Shown piece by piece: positions 43,735 through 56,303 of a stretch of 64,000 nucleotides of DNA. Below the pieces are notes generated by a model. That model was not told where the DNA came from. It worked only from the letters and a program-made list of their open reading frames with translations, and ran no database searches. The stretch lies in the NCBI RefSeq assembly GCF_963678635.1, contig NC_087065.1, positions 38,775,888 through 38,839,887 on the forward strand, written 5' to 3'. The position numbers were made by a program, and so were the translations under genes. Positions within the stretch are counted from its first letter, which is position 1. Each line of letters begins with the position of its first letter. Source of the DNA: Symsagittifera roscoffensis (taxonomy: Eukaryota > Xenacoelomorpha > Acoela > Convolutidae).

Positions 43735-46700
43735 TCAATGATCTTCTCGATCATTAACTTCGAGCGCAATGTATTTTTTTTGCATCCTGAACAGATACAC
43801 TAACTCATCGTTTCTTTTTTGACGTGTTGATTTAATAGGAGAATTTGTTTCACACTCATCTAACTTTTCAAGGATTTCTAGCATCAGAGATATTTTGAGA
43901 CTTGTATTTAGTATCAACTAGGTCCCGTAGCACTGTACTACCGTCCAGACATCTTCGATGAAAGCAAATTTATTCATTTCCCAGCCAATCCTGTTTTCAA
44001 GATCACGATGATAAAATTCCCTCTCTTCTTCCGGTAGAGCTTCGAGGAAAGGTACTTGGGCTAGGTTTTCTGTCTTTCTCCTCCTAGGTGAATCAGCTAT
44101 TACGTGTTTCGTTGTTTTCTCGATTTTTCCAGGAGAGCTGCTCTCCGGCACATTATGAATTGTTTTCATAAATATTGAGGGAGATTCCAGCGTAGAAGTT
44201 TCATCTTCCACTGTCTCCATTTTGTCTTCCTCAAGATAAAAAAAGTCCAGCATGGAAGCGCGAACTAATGAGGCCTTATCGTCATCGTATCATGTTTGGT
44301 TGGCGTCTTGTTCCATTGGTTGATCTGTTTGATCTGTTTAACGATTCTCTTTGTCTTCATCCTCTTGCTCCTTGTTCGGTCCTGATCCTGATGGTCCTTG
44401 CGCATTATCTTTTATCATTTCAGCAGAAAGTTTCGGCACTGTCAACCCACCCACCGACTGGTCTTCCTGCTAAAATTGCATTCCAACAATTTGTTCACAG
44501 CCAAACGGTGCTGGAGCATCTCTAGTCAACAATTTTCCACTCGCTATGAATTCTGCTCTTTTTTTTCGGACAATTAGTGCAGCTTCTTGCAGATCACTTT
44601 TCCGCTCATGATTGCGCTAGATTCAGTTTAGCCGACTCCTCTTAGAATCTTCCGGGCTTAGGAGTCGCAACTATGCTCATTCTCATCCTAGTCGATTCTT
44701 CCAAGTACGCGAATTGTGTATATTGCAACACGGTTTGACCATTCTTCTTTCGTTAGTCTCGGACGCCTCCGGTTGGGGTGCAAAAACTACGTAGTCTTCT
44801 CCGTGCAATAGCCTTCGGACAAGAGAAAATTCCGTTATTTTTTCAGGTAACTTCTTAAAGTCATTCCAATCTTCTGTTTCATTTCTCATCTTTTGATACA
44901 TTGTCAACAATAGAGGTATTCTCGTAATCTCGCTGTTTGTCTTATCGTAGGTTCAAAGTCCTGTCCACTTCCCCTATCCTGTCACGGAAGTTGTTGTTGA
45001 TGTTGTCGACTGTCATCTCAGGTTCAGCTGTTTTTCCAAAAACCAGTCAGTTCCTCAATCATTGAGTGTACTTCCGTCGAGTACTGAGATGAGGTTTTGG
45101 TGCAGCACCAACTTTTTTCTTGTACGTTTCTACCTTTGGTTAAGGAAACGCAAATTTCACATCGGGACTGTATATAACTGTCAAGCTCACTGACTCTCTC
45201 TACCAATGCTAGAGGACCGACTCTCATAGCCAGGCACAAATCTCTGGCCATTGGCATGCCTCCCAGATAGCGTCGTACATCTCCGTCTGTCTATTTTGTT
45301 TTGTCCTTCCCTATACCAAAACGATTTTGCTGAATGAGATATCGTATCAGCGTCAGTCAGATCTCTCATTTTTGTTCAGAAGGCTAGGGCTCTTTGCAGA
45401 TCAATTTTCCTCGCATTCTCTGGCATTTGTTACGGGTACTGTGTCAGCGTTATCAGTTCTCCCAGTCTTTCATAGATCATGGCGATCAGTGTCAACATAC
45501 CATCGAGACGGAGGTTTTGCATTATTTCTGTCAGTATTACAGCAGGTCCTTTTTGTTCTAAGATTTCTGCTCCAAACATCACGAATAAGCAAAGGATCTT
45601 CATAATCAACACTTCAGTGACCGCCTTGAAGAATTTTCGCATCAGATAGCGAAATGCGTCCATGCCCATTGCTGCAACACAAGGAGGCAATGCAGCCACT
45701 TGTTTGCCTCTGGTTTCGTTGTCAGAACCCAAGCTTCCAAATGAGCCTTTGTCTGCTTGGCATTTTGTCTCCTCGTTTTTCCTTCCTTTAACTCCATTTC
45801 TCAGAAACAATGATCATTCGACATAAACACTATCACAAGATGATCATCAGTTATTCCTGGCTTCAATTGAAATAGCCTGCTGAAATTGTACAGCTCCAAT
45901 CCAGACACTTCAACCAATACTAATCATGTAAAAGGGGTGGTCTTTCAGTCCTCTCATGCCATTCAAATTATCTGAACACACTGCAGGCAGTTCCGATCGG
46001 ATCAGTCTCAGATTTTCCTGCTCCAATTTCCTATTTGGTGCAGATATGGTTACATTACACAGAGAGAAATTTTCGCTCAGAGAGAAGTGCAACAATCGCA
46101 CACACAAACTTCAAACCACCCGGAAGATGTGCGTATCCTGGGAATAGCACAGACACTGGCTTGGGTTTTTTTTGTAAGAACTCTTTCTTTTAACGCGTCC
46201 ATTATCTCGCCCATAGATTCCAGGATATCTCTAACAACTCACTACACAGCAGCTTTGGCCGTAGTCGACTCTCTGAGTCTATTCAGTAGACGCTACTGTG
46301 AAAAGATGATTAATGCCGGCGAAAACTATCGTTATCGGGTTCAGTTCAGTTTGTTGCTGAACTCCGATTGCCATCGACGTGGATTGCATCCAATGCAAAT
46401 CAACTCCTGCCCACGTTACCATGTCAGGCTAGAATATTGATTTCGAGGTATTTATAAAGTCCGAGCTTGCTATCTCTATTATTTTCGCCTTCCTCATTTC
46501 AGCTTTGTCGTAAGCAGCGAAGATGAATTCATCAATCGTGAATTTCAGGTCGCCGTAACGCTCTACTTCGCCCTCCTTATGTTTTAGTTTCGAATTTGTT
46601 CTTTCTAATACCTGGTTTGTTGGGATATGCTCTCACTTGGTTGAACATTTTCATATACTTTCCATTAGGCGCTTACTTCTTCCAAAATCTTTCTCACGTC

Positions 46701-46800
46701 TAGTTCAGCAACGCTCTGACGTTGACTGGACCCATGGTGTTACTCCAGGGCAGTGCTTGAGGTAATCCAATCTTAATGCGGCTGTCGAGCTGAACTTGGT
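43735..46800 (-). pseudogene. unknown protein, N-terminal and middle regions, unit 2
   Basis: Pieces: 43,735-43,917, 43,918-44,253 (FLEALPEEEREFYHRDLE, VWTVVQCYGT), 44,683-44,910, 45,024-45,257, 45,430-45,810 (126 codons, hydrophobic helical), 45,910-46,107, and a broken stretch at about 46,500-46,800 with TKFSSTAALRLDYL and FIFAAYDKAEMRKAKI. Matches to unit 1 are given there. No catalytic motif recognised. Confidence 0.5.
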
Positions 46801-47022
46801 TTCCACTGCGATCAGCTATTTCACTCCTTCACTCGAATGCAGCCCATTCACAGATAGATTCACATCATTCAGCAGCCGCTGTAAATCTGACCATTTTGAG
46901 ATTCAACTTTAACAGATCTTGTTGCTAAATATGCCACGGATAAGGTGTTGGTCTTGATCACATCAAAAACCTCGATCCGGGCGCTCTGGTAACCATTGTC
47001 ATTTCCGACCCAGAAGTTCTAG

Positions 47023-49745
47023 AGGCGGTTTCTGTCTGGTTTAACGGGCCCAATACAGGTGGTTCCAGGTGCGTCTCCCAAATAGGTGGCAAAAATGCGG
47101 AGATGGATTGAACATTCGTCGCATTCTCAGTTCACAACACTCCGGTATCTAATAATTCGACTTTCAATTCACAAAATTGTTCCAAGAAGACAATGTTCAT
47201 CCAGGTTTGCCCTTTTATACTGTCAAAATGAATTCCAGAGATCTCAATTCGTGCTTTAAGTCCATCAGTATCAGTCGACCAACAATATGAATCGCCAGAT
47301 TAGGTGTTATGTTGACTCTCTCGTTATGTCTCCGCGCAGAAGCTTGTTGTTTCCAGGCATTCATGGGTATCGTGCAGACGGTCAGTACCGAGCAGTGGAA
47401 TTTCTGCCATTACGCATTGAACAGGCGCACTAGCATAGCATCTATTCCCATCGACCTTCCTCCGATTCCTGGACACGTTGTTAGTGCCTACAAAACTCGT
47501 CACATCTACGATTCTGCCGGGCGGATTCATCAACTTCGCCATAAGATATAATTGAGCTACTGTTGGACCTCCAAATGCCATCACCGTGGTGATCCAAGAG
47601 GTCCTCAACTTCTGTAGTATTCTCACAAGTTTGTCGGCCATTATCAAAGCTGAGGAGTCGAGGGTTGGTTGCTGCATGTTTAGTGCAAGATTCCAAGTTG
47701 AAACATTAAAGCATGCTCGCGAACCGTGTCAGGAACTCTGATGAAGCTATTCTGGATTTGGTTGTACTTCTTCATATCGAGTACTCGTGACAAATTTTTC
47801 ATGGGCTTTTTCGTTCTGTTCCTGCTGTAACCTTGTGCCGATTCCGTCGTCGTAGCAGTTTTAACCTTTGGTTTTTTCGTCACCTCCGCAGAAAGTTCCA
47901 CCCTGCCAGCATCATCAAGCAGTCCACTGGGTGCAGTCAACCCGGAACCTGATGCATTCCTGCTGGCGACGATTAGACCAGCAGCTTCAACCAGCTGTCT
48001 CATAATCCTTTCGACTACTGGGTCCCCCAAGGTGTCACTCGGGACCGAGATCGCTCATCTTCCGGATCCTGACGAGACTTGCAGTTCTGTCGTTTGAAAG
48101 TCGCGAGCTGTCAGGAGTTCAACTGGTGATTGCCAATGGGGAACGTTCCCTACAAGTAACGTTACAGTTTTGCTATGTTCAGTCGCTCTGATCGTTCCTT
48201 ACACTCCCTCTTCGAGTGCTTTATCTCTTAACCTTGCTTCTTGTTGCAGTCCTCGAAGTTTCCACATTTTCCTACCTTCTTGAGTTCTGATTAGTGAATT
48301 TTTCACTGTGTCCAGTTCGTCTCTCGTCTATGCTACGTCTTCCATCCTCGTTCCTCTGAAGTTCTTCTTCTAGTTTCGCTATTTATCTGCGGACCTGCAG
48401 TTTTTAGCTGTTAGCTAGATGAGGCAGCCTTGCTACACATTTCCTGGTGAATGACTTGAAGTCTCCTCCACAATCCGGTCCGAGGCCTGGCTGAAAGAAG
48501 CATCTCTCCAGGCTAGTACGTTCTCTTGGTTCCCAACCCAGGTTCATGCGCCAAATCGCTTCCGGAGAGGTTTTGTTCTTCGGATTCACCGCACACAGGC
48601 TTGGATGATCCAACACTCCTTGCTCACCCCAAACTGCTATTAGCAAGACTTGCGTGGGGCGTTCCCCACGGTTTTCATGCTCCAGGATGTTCGTCAGAGC
48701 GGCCATTAACATGACTACCTCTGGATCCTCTTGGGTGATGCTTCTTTGTAGTAGCCGTCAATAGAGCTCCTTTATGACTGGCCCTACATATGCCTCGGCC
48801 AAGTCCATCAAATTGTCACTATTGTCGATGATTTTATGAGTTGTACGACGTGACTTCGTGTTCTATTGATTTAAAGTTCGAACTAGCGATTGAATTTGAT
48901 CAACCAAGATCTATAAACAAGGTCATGACCATCATATCTGGTCAACATTGTCTTCAATTCAAAATCAGAAAAAACTCTAAAAACAGTCGGATTGAAAGAT
49001 TTGTCTTCGGGGTCTGCGTGTTGCTTCTCCGTCGCCCTCGTCAACAAGACGCATAAATTTTTTCCTGGTATCTGCGAAGCCGTCGATGGCAAAGATGCTA
49101 CACTGCCTATCCCTGGTCTTTGCTTTCGTAAGAGTTCTTTGTTTTTGTGCTCTCTTCTGAAGTCGGCTGCTAGTGATGTTCTAACTCATGTCCGCGTTAA
49201 TAGCTATCGCGCATAATCTATCCGTAACTTTAAAATTACTATCGGTTAGTGCTATGCTGCTTGATTACTCACTCGGTAAGTTAAAATATGACTCGAATAA
49301 TCTCCCAATAAGAACCTCGTCTATTTCTGCCTCTTATTCACCTGTTTCTCTCGCAATTTTTTTTGTATCATTGAAAATTTTTCAGTGTGGGTTCAACCTA
49401 TACCCACTCCCGGACAAAAGTGTCCATCGATGTCACCTTCGATCGCATACTACCTGATATAAAGTTAAGGGTTGGATGCAGGAATGGTAATGGCCTTCCC
49501 TGAGCTGCTCAGAAAGGATCATGTTCGTCATTCTTGATATATTTCATGCTCTCGCGGTCTACGTCCTGAATCGTGACACTGGTTTTCTTGCGGTCTGACT
49601 TTAATTGCTTAACCACTCCAAGACTAGCAGATTCGTTCATTTTTGCTCGTTTGACTGCTGTTGATCGTCGTAAAATTACAACTCTCGTTTTGCCCGATCG
49701 TCGAGCCATCATTTTCGCGTGATCAACGACTATGTCATCTTCCAT
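47023..49745 (-). pseudogene. post-integrase region, copy C
   Basis: Open pieces: 49,509-49,745 (basic, RRSGKTRVVILRRS), 48,404-48,712 (102 codons), 47,680-48,030 (116 codons, with KKPKVKTATTTESAQGYSR) and 47,324-47,677 (117 codons). None is recognised. In the place of an env or accessory ORF, but no signal peptide or membrane segment is evident. A short stretch at about 48,785-48,815 (ATATGCCTCGGCCAAGTCCA) resembles 34,826-34,850 and 42,143-42,165 in units 1 and 2, hinting at a relationship. Confidence 0.5.
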
Positions 49746-50122
49746 TGACGCGGCTATTTAGATCCATCAAATCTTCTGCGATCCTCTTTAAGTCTATCCT
49801 ATCCACTATGAAATCGTCCATTAAGGATTATACTTCTTCGCTGGACTTTCTCTGTCACTCTGTCATGTCTGCTCCGTAAAGGACAGATCCGGTTCCTTGT
49901 TATTACGGACCTCCCTCTGCTCTGGGTTTTCCCAAGCTTCTTTTGCATGGGGCAAAGTTTCCTCATGTGCCTCGGTTATTTCACTAGAATCCACGTCCGA
50001 TGGCGGATTTCTTCCTTTTTTAAGTATTTCATTTCCAACGTTCTTTTTTGGAGCACTTCTGGTTGACTTCGCAGGCAGGGTCCATTTTTAAATATTCACC
50101 CTTCTCCTTGTCTTCAGGTACA

Positions 50123-51100
50123 CTAGTCCTCTGTGGATGGGTTATGGTGCTTGATATTCTCAAAGTGCGCAGCTCTGCCAATGCTGAGTCTGTTGAAACG
50201 TCCGTCCTGATGTACCTCCAGTATCACTAACGGCCCCCTCCATTTCTTCAGGAGCTTCTCAGTAGTTTTCAGTGGGATCACATTCAGAAGAACTGTGGCA
50301 ATATACTTTTTCTTCTCCATACTCAGGGTAAAAAAACGACAATGGCGGAGCTTTTTCGGGCCTTGTCAGCGTCATGTGCGGACTATTGCCTGCTGCGTGC
50401 TGTAGCAAGCTCCCATAACCTGTGTCATATATCTGCCCAATCATTCATGTATCGTGAACAGTACACCCTCAACAACGACACCAGAGTCTGATTTTGTCTC
50501 TTTAATAGGCCACACGTCCTGGGTGGCACGTTTTAGAATGTGCCTGGACTACTTCAGAACGTCTGATTAGCTCCATTGTAAACTCACCTACAAAAACAGT
50601 TCCAATGTTTGACTGCAACATCATCGGACATCCATGGCTAGCTATCCAAGTTTCGATCAGATGGTTGCAAGTCTCCCCAGCTGAGGCTGTTATTCACGTC
50701 ACAGCTTCTGCGTACTTTCGGAAGTGATCGATCGTTACCTGTACCTAATTGTAACCACTATCTGTCATACATACCTTTTGATGATCAATCTGCACCACTT
50801 CATTGATTTTGGATGACTCAATTGATTGCTTTCGGAATTTTAGTTAACTGGAATTTCTCAATTTCTGGCATGACAGACATGTCGTAACCCATCTTCACAT
50901 GCTTTCTTTATCCCAGGCCACTCAAAATGTTTAAAGATTCTCTGGTGCGCCTTATCGATTTCCTGATGCCCCATCTAATCATGTGACCTGAGTAATGGTT
51001 CCGTTTGATAGAGTCGCGACAACACCAGCGCGTTATACTTGTACAGAACCTGGTCCTCTTCTTCCTTGTTGAGATACAACCGACTATCTTCCTGTATGTA
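50123..51100 (-). pseudogene. integrase, copy C
   Basis: Zinc-binding region at about 50,900-51,060: LYKYNALVLSRLYQTEPLLRS then HD, stop, MGHQEIDKAHQR and FEWPGIKKACE. Core at about 50,580-50,745: VTIDHFRKYAEAV and SHGCPMMLQSNIGTVFVGEF, in which Asn stands where the second catalytic Asp is expected. The C-terminal tail (50,123-50,320) KKWRGPLVILEVHQDGRFNR resembles the GPY/F-type module that follows gypsy integrases. Stops in the zinc finger and core make it a pseudogene. Relative to copy D it lacks eight residues just before the zinc finger. Confidence 0.8.
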
Positions 51101-51433
51101 GTATTGTCTCAGGATCGGGTAATTGTCTGTGTCCAGGTCTCACTTATCTGGTGCCCCGTTTTCTATTCACCACTTCAAGCAACTCATCGTACGGTCCTTG
51201 TTTTACGCTCTTAGTAAGTCCCAGAGTTTATACCTTGGCTTCAAAAATGTCTTCATGTCCCTGAAGTGACTATTCAGCTCATGGGGCTGATGTGCCTCAT
51301 CTTCCAACTTGACACACCAAGTCTTTGACAATGGCTTTTTTCATGTTCAAAGGCTCAAGGTCAACCCTGACTGCTTCCGTCTGTGGTATCAGAATAATTG
51401 AACGTTTCGACAATGCTATCATCTCCTAGTCAT

Positions 51434-52111
51434 CTGCTGCGTTATGAAAGACTCTTTCACACAAGAACAGGTAGCGATCCCTCTACGGGTCTTGAAACAC
51501 CTCCCTGTCTAAGTTTTTTGCTGGAGTCTCCACCAACAACGTATGAACCACTAATTCGGGTAGCTCAGATCCCGTGCTCGAGTTTTTGTCTGAGCACATA
51601 TCAGCCTCCGATTCCTTCGAGATATTTTCGGCAGATATACGTGGCAGAACGTGATGTAACTGAGCTACTCATCCACCTAAATTCCCCAGAAAAAAACATT
51701 GCCCGATGGATTTTGTCCACTCACTCCTCCGTTTTCTCCAGTGTCAGACTCTCCGAACATATTCTCTTGCTCCGAGTGTTTCGACTCAGTCATTGATCAC
51801 GCGTCTCGAAACGGACTGACTTCTTTTGAATCTCGATCTCTTTGTCTTGTACTATGTTCTCATCAAAACGCTTTGAGGAATTGAAGAGACTGGTTGCTGA
51901 ACTTCCGCCCTTCAATCCCTTTCGTTCTCATTAAGCTGAAAATTTGACCGTTTAACTGTAATTTCCCACTGACCGTTAGCAATGCCATCGCTGCCATCCA
52001 TTCAAGATCAACTCTAGTTAATTCTCTTTCCAACAATCCAAATTGCATTCGCATCACCTCTGGTGTGACCTGCTCGGTTTTGTCTAGCAATGAGGGGCTC
52101 TTTATTTTCAT
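51434..52111 (-). pseudogene. linker after RNase H, copy C
   Basis: 82 codons (51,863-52,111; KIKSPSLLDKTEQVTPEVM) followed by an acidic stretch with SEQENMFGESDTGE. Its position between RNase H and integrase suggests a polyprotein linker. It is repeated in block 2 (53,488-54,165) and in copy D (62,139-62,816). No domain recognised. Confidence 0.5.
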
Positions 52112-53487
52112 TCAAGACAGCTCCTGTTGAACCAGGTTTGACCGTAGCAACAGAGCTAGGCGCACCGGGTCCTTCCTCGATAAAATTTTGATCTCTGTTG
52201 CTACTTTCACTGGTACCTCAGGGTGTCCTGCTGTAGGATGTCCTGAATTATCCAACTATCTCATCAAAGGAAGTGCCTCGTATATGTGTTTTTCTAGAAA
52301 CGAAAGACCTTCGTTAATTTCCGCCTGATTGGCTTGCTTATGTTCCAATCTCTCATAAAATTTAGTCTTTTCGCTGAAAATATTAGCCTCATGGTGCCTG
52401 ACAAGCATCCTGTGCTCAATTGTCATGTGATGACCATCTAGCCTAACTATCCAACGACCACTATAACTCTGGTCCATCGAGTATGTCTTTAACCAGGATA
52501 GGGCTCGGTGGTCCACTCGCAGCTTAAAGGGAACGCTCCCTAAATAGCCGCAATTTTTCTCAACGAACTTAACTACCGCAAATATCTCCGCTTTTGGCAC
52601 ACCATACGTCATCATTGTATCGCTGAGTATTTTTTTGCCGTATGCAATGGACGGAGAATTTTTCTCTCATTCAATTCTTGTTCCTGATGCAGTTTTCTGA
52701 AAATATCAAATAAAGATGCATCTGTGTCGAGAACATACAAGCCTTTCTCTGTTGACATGCCTTACACTAGCGCCTCATGCAGCTCCCGTTTAAAATTCTC
52801 GAAGGCTTCCTGAGCTCGTTCATTTCACTCGAGTTTATGTCCCTTATGACGCATCAGCTACCGCATCAGGTAGAATCTTTCTGCGAAACCTTTTATGAAT
52901 TCTCGGTAGTAGTTCGAAAGTCATAGGAAACCCATCAGCTGCGTGTTTGTTCTAGAGGCCTTTCAGGTTAAAACGGCTTCCACCGCATCAGTTTTTGGCC
53001 TCATGCCCTGCTTATCTATCATTCTTTCCAGATACCTCATCGGGTCCTTGAGGATCACGCATTTGGAGGGTTTAGATTTCAAGTAAGCTCTCTTCATAGA
53101 GTCGAAAGCTTCATCAAGCCCGTCAATACCTTCGTTTAATGTGGGTGACGCTGTTAATATATCATCTATATAGCACATCACAATGATCCCATACCTTTTG
53201 TTACCCTAGCCAAGGCTTGAGCCATGAAACTTTGAAAGGATGCTAATGCACTGCACAAGCCGATGGGCACTCTCTTCCACTGGTGCCAGTCCAACTCAAA
53301 CGCCAAATTGTTCTTCTCCCTGATCGGTTTCCGAAGGATAACCTGCCAAAGGCAGAACCCAGATCCGACGTGTTGAAAAATTTGGCATTTCCGTGTTTCG
53401 ACCGGCTATCAACTTATCAACTATGCGTGGTATCAGATAGACGTCCTTTCTGGTCACCGCGTTGATGTAGCGAAACTTGTCCTCCTT
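51434..53487. repeat. 2,054-bp tandem duplication, block 1
   Basis: Begins CTGCTGCGTTATG and ends CCTCCTT. Block 2 (53,488-55,541) begins and ends identically. Left flank GTCAT, right flank of block 2 TCTTCTTAG; at most one T of shared sequence at the junction. Only a single base difference was noticed between the blocks (C at 52,685 versus A at 54,739). Confidence 0.9.
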
Positions 53488-53514
53488 CTGCTGCGTTATG
53501 AAAGACTCTTTCAC
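52256..53514 (-). pseudogene. RT and RNase H, copy C, block 1 (duplicate)
   Basis: Second, nearly identical copy of the RT-RNase H region at an offset of 2,054 bases, with YIDD at 53,161-53,172 and VDHRALSWL in 52,256-52,615. Its RT is cut at the duplication junction (53,487/53,488), so the N-terminal part before FRYINAV is replaced by sequence from the downstream linker. It therefore cannot encode a full enzyme. Confidence 0.85.
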
Positions 53515-55541
53515 ACAAGAACAGGTAGCGATCCCTCTACGGGTCTTGAAACACCTCCCTGTCTAAGTTTTTTGCTGGAGTCTCCACCAACAACGTATGA
53601 ACCACTAATTCGGGTAGCTCAGATCCCGTGCTCGAGTTTTTGTCTGAGCACATATCAGCCTCCGATTCCTTCGAGATATTTTCGGCAGATATACGTGGCA
53701 GAACGTGATGTAACTGAGCTACTCATCCACCTAAATTCCCCAGAAAAAAACATTGCCCGATGGATTTTGTCCACTCACTCCTCCGTTTTCTCCAGTGTCA
53801 GACTCTCCGAACATATTCTCTTGCTCCGAGTGTTTCGACTCAGTCATTGATCACGCGTCTCGAAACGGACTGACTTCTTTTGAATCTCGATCTCTTTGTC
53901 TTGTACTATGTTCTCATCAAAACGCTTTGAGGAATTGAAGAGACTGGTTGCTGAACTTCCGCCCTTCAATCCCTTTCGTTCTCATTAAGCTGAAAATTTG
54001 ACCGTTTAACTGTAATTTCCCACTGACCGTTAGCAATGCCATCGCTGCCATCCATTCAAGATCAACTCTAGTTAATTCTCTTTCCAACAATCCAAATTGC
54101 ATTCGCATCACCTCTGGTGTGACCTGCTCGGTTTTGTCTAGCAATGAGGGGCTCTTTATTTTCATTCAAGACAGCTCCTGTTGAACCAGGTTTGACCGTA
54201 GCAACAGAGCTAGGCGCACCGGGTCCTTCCTCGATAAAATTTTGATCTCTGTTGCTACTTTCACTGGTACCTCAGGGTGTCCTGCTGTAGGATGTCCTGA
54301 ATTATCCAACTATCTCATCAAAGGAAGTGCCTCGTATATGTGTTTTTCTAGAAACGAAAGACCTTCGTTAATTTCCGCCTGATTGGCTTGCTTATGTTCC
54401 AATCTCTCATAAAATTTAGTCTTTTCGCTGAAAATATTAGCCTCATGGTGCCTGACAAGCATCCTGTGCTCAATTGTCATGTGATGACCATCTAGCCTAA
54501 CTATCCAACGACCACTATAACTCTGGTCCATCGAGTATGTCTTTAACCAGGATAGGGCTCGGTGGTCCACTCGCAGCTTAAAGGGAACGCTCCCTAAATA
54601 GCCGCAATTTTTCTCAACGAACTTAACTACCGCAAATATCTCCGCTTTTGGCACACCATACGTCATCATTGTATCGCTGAGTATTTTTTTGCCGTATGCA
54701 ATGGACGGAGAATTTTTCTCTCATTCAATTCTTGTTCATGATGCAGTTTTCTGAAAATATCAAATAAAGATGCATCTGTGTCGAGAACATACAAGCCTTT
54801 CTCTGTTGACATGCCTTACACTAGCGCCTCATGCAGCTCCCGTTTAAAATTCTCGAAGGCTTCCTGAGCTCGTTCATTTCACTCGAGTTTATGTCCCTTA
54901 TGACGCATCAGCTACCGCATCAGGTAGAATCTTTCTGCGAAACCTTTTATGAATTCTCGGTAGTAGTTCGAAAGTCATAGGAAACCCATCAGCTGCGTGT
55001 TTGTTCTAGAGGCCTTTCAGGTTAAAACGGCTTCCACCGCATCAGTTTTTGGCCTCATGCCCTGCTTATCTATCATTCTTTCCAGATACCTCATCGGGTC
55101 CTTGAGGATCACGCATTTGGAGGGTTTAGATTTCAAGTAAGCTCTCTTCATAGAGTCGAAAGCTTCATCAAGCCCGTCAATACCTTCGTTTAATGTGGGT
55201 GACGCTGTTAATATATCATCTATATAGCACATCACAATGATCCCATACCTTTTGTTACCCTAGCCAAGGCTTGAGCCATGAAACTTTGAAAGGATGCTAA
55301 TGCACTGCACAAGCCGATGGGCACTCTCTTCCACTGGTGCCAGTCCAACTCAAACGCCAAATTGTTCTTCTCCCTGATCGGTTTCCGAAGGATAACCTGC
55401 CAAAGGCAGAACCCAGATCCGACGTGTTGAAAAATTTGGCATTTCCGTGTTTCGACCGGCTATCAACTTATCAACTATGCGTGGTATCAGATAGACGTCC
55501 TTTCTGGTCACCGCGTTGATGTAGCGAAACTTGTCCTCCTT
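53488..55541. repeat. 2,054-bp tandem duplication, block 2
   Basis: Direct copy of 51,434-53,487. It is continuous on its high side with the natural upstream part of RT, so by position it retains the RT start, while block 1 retains the natural connection to the integrase. Confidence 0.9.
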
Positions 55542-56000
55542 TCTTCTTAGCCACGACGACTCCACGCCGAGGGTGACTTCGAGGGTTCTATCATGTTGTA
55601 CTCGAGCAGCATTTCTTTCTCTGCTCGGCATTTCTCCGACTTATGGTGCGTCATGCGTCTCACTCCTTTTCAGTGAGGAAGGGCATCTTCTTTCTGTTCG
55701 ATCTCGTGCTCAATAAAAATACAAAACCTAATGTCTGCTTTATGTTTTGAAAAAAAAAACATCAGCGTTCCGATTTGAAACCCCCTTAATTATATCAAAC
55801 TCTGCCTCACATATCTTGCCTTTTAACTAATCTATTTTTTTTGGTAAAAATGGTTAGTTAAATTCTAACTCAAATGACGAGAGGCGTTCCGGAAAACTTG
55901 AGCAGCTTGATAAATCGTCATCTGTTTCAGATTTTATTGAAAATATAATATTTCAAAACTTAAACTCTCTAACTTTTTTGAACACTAGATCTCTTTTTGC
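54310..56000 (-). pseudogene. RT and RNase H, copy C, block 2 (with upstream part)
   Basis: Pre-RT segment FSIKSETDDDLSSCSSF (about 55,880-55,940), then an RT entry EYNMIEPSKSPSAW (about 55,560-55,600), FRYINAVTRKDVYLIPRIVDKL (within 55,350-55,631), the catalytic YIDD at 55,215-55,226, and YLERMIDKQGMRPKTDAVEAV. RNase H has LDTDASLFDIF (about 54,745-54,790), AEIFAVVKF and FKLRVDHRALSWL (54,310-54,669). The motifs look largely intact but stops separate them. No protease was found between gag and RT. Confidence 0.85.
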
Positions 56001-56303
56001 AAGATTCACGTCCAGTTTCATGGTGCATGTGGCTTCGATTCCTTGCGCTGCTCTGCTTGTCTCAGATAGTCCGCATAAGTGTCCAGATGCATCAAGGTGA
56101 ACATCAAGAGTTTACTCCACAGAGATAATTGACTCTATCTTGCTGTCCTGAGACACAATCTCAAATGTCTGACCAGAGATCAAATTCAACTTCATGCTCA
56201 AGCTATTTGGTGCCTTCGTTTCGTCCACTGCTGATGCTTCAAAGGCATTGAGTTGTTCCTGGGTCTTCTGGTTATCCAGTTCAAGCTTGGCTTCTTGATT
56301 TTT

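Larger units (their letters stand above)
39430..46900 (-). repeat. tandem unit 2 (unknown protein-coding element)
   Basis: Colinear with unit 1 but longer, because segments inside it are themselves duplicated (40.5-41.05 and 40.66-43.18 kb). The high end runs to near 46,900, shortly before the start of element C at 47,023. Diverged well beyond the C/D pair, so this duplication is old. Confidence 0.65.

Noticed and set aside
51398-51796. 132-codon plus-strand frame, repeated at 53,572 and 62,103
   Set aside because: Antisense to the RNase H-integrase linker of the minus-strand element; repeated only because the DNA is duplicated.
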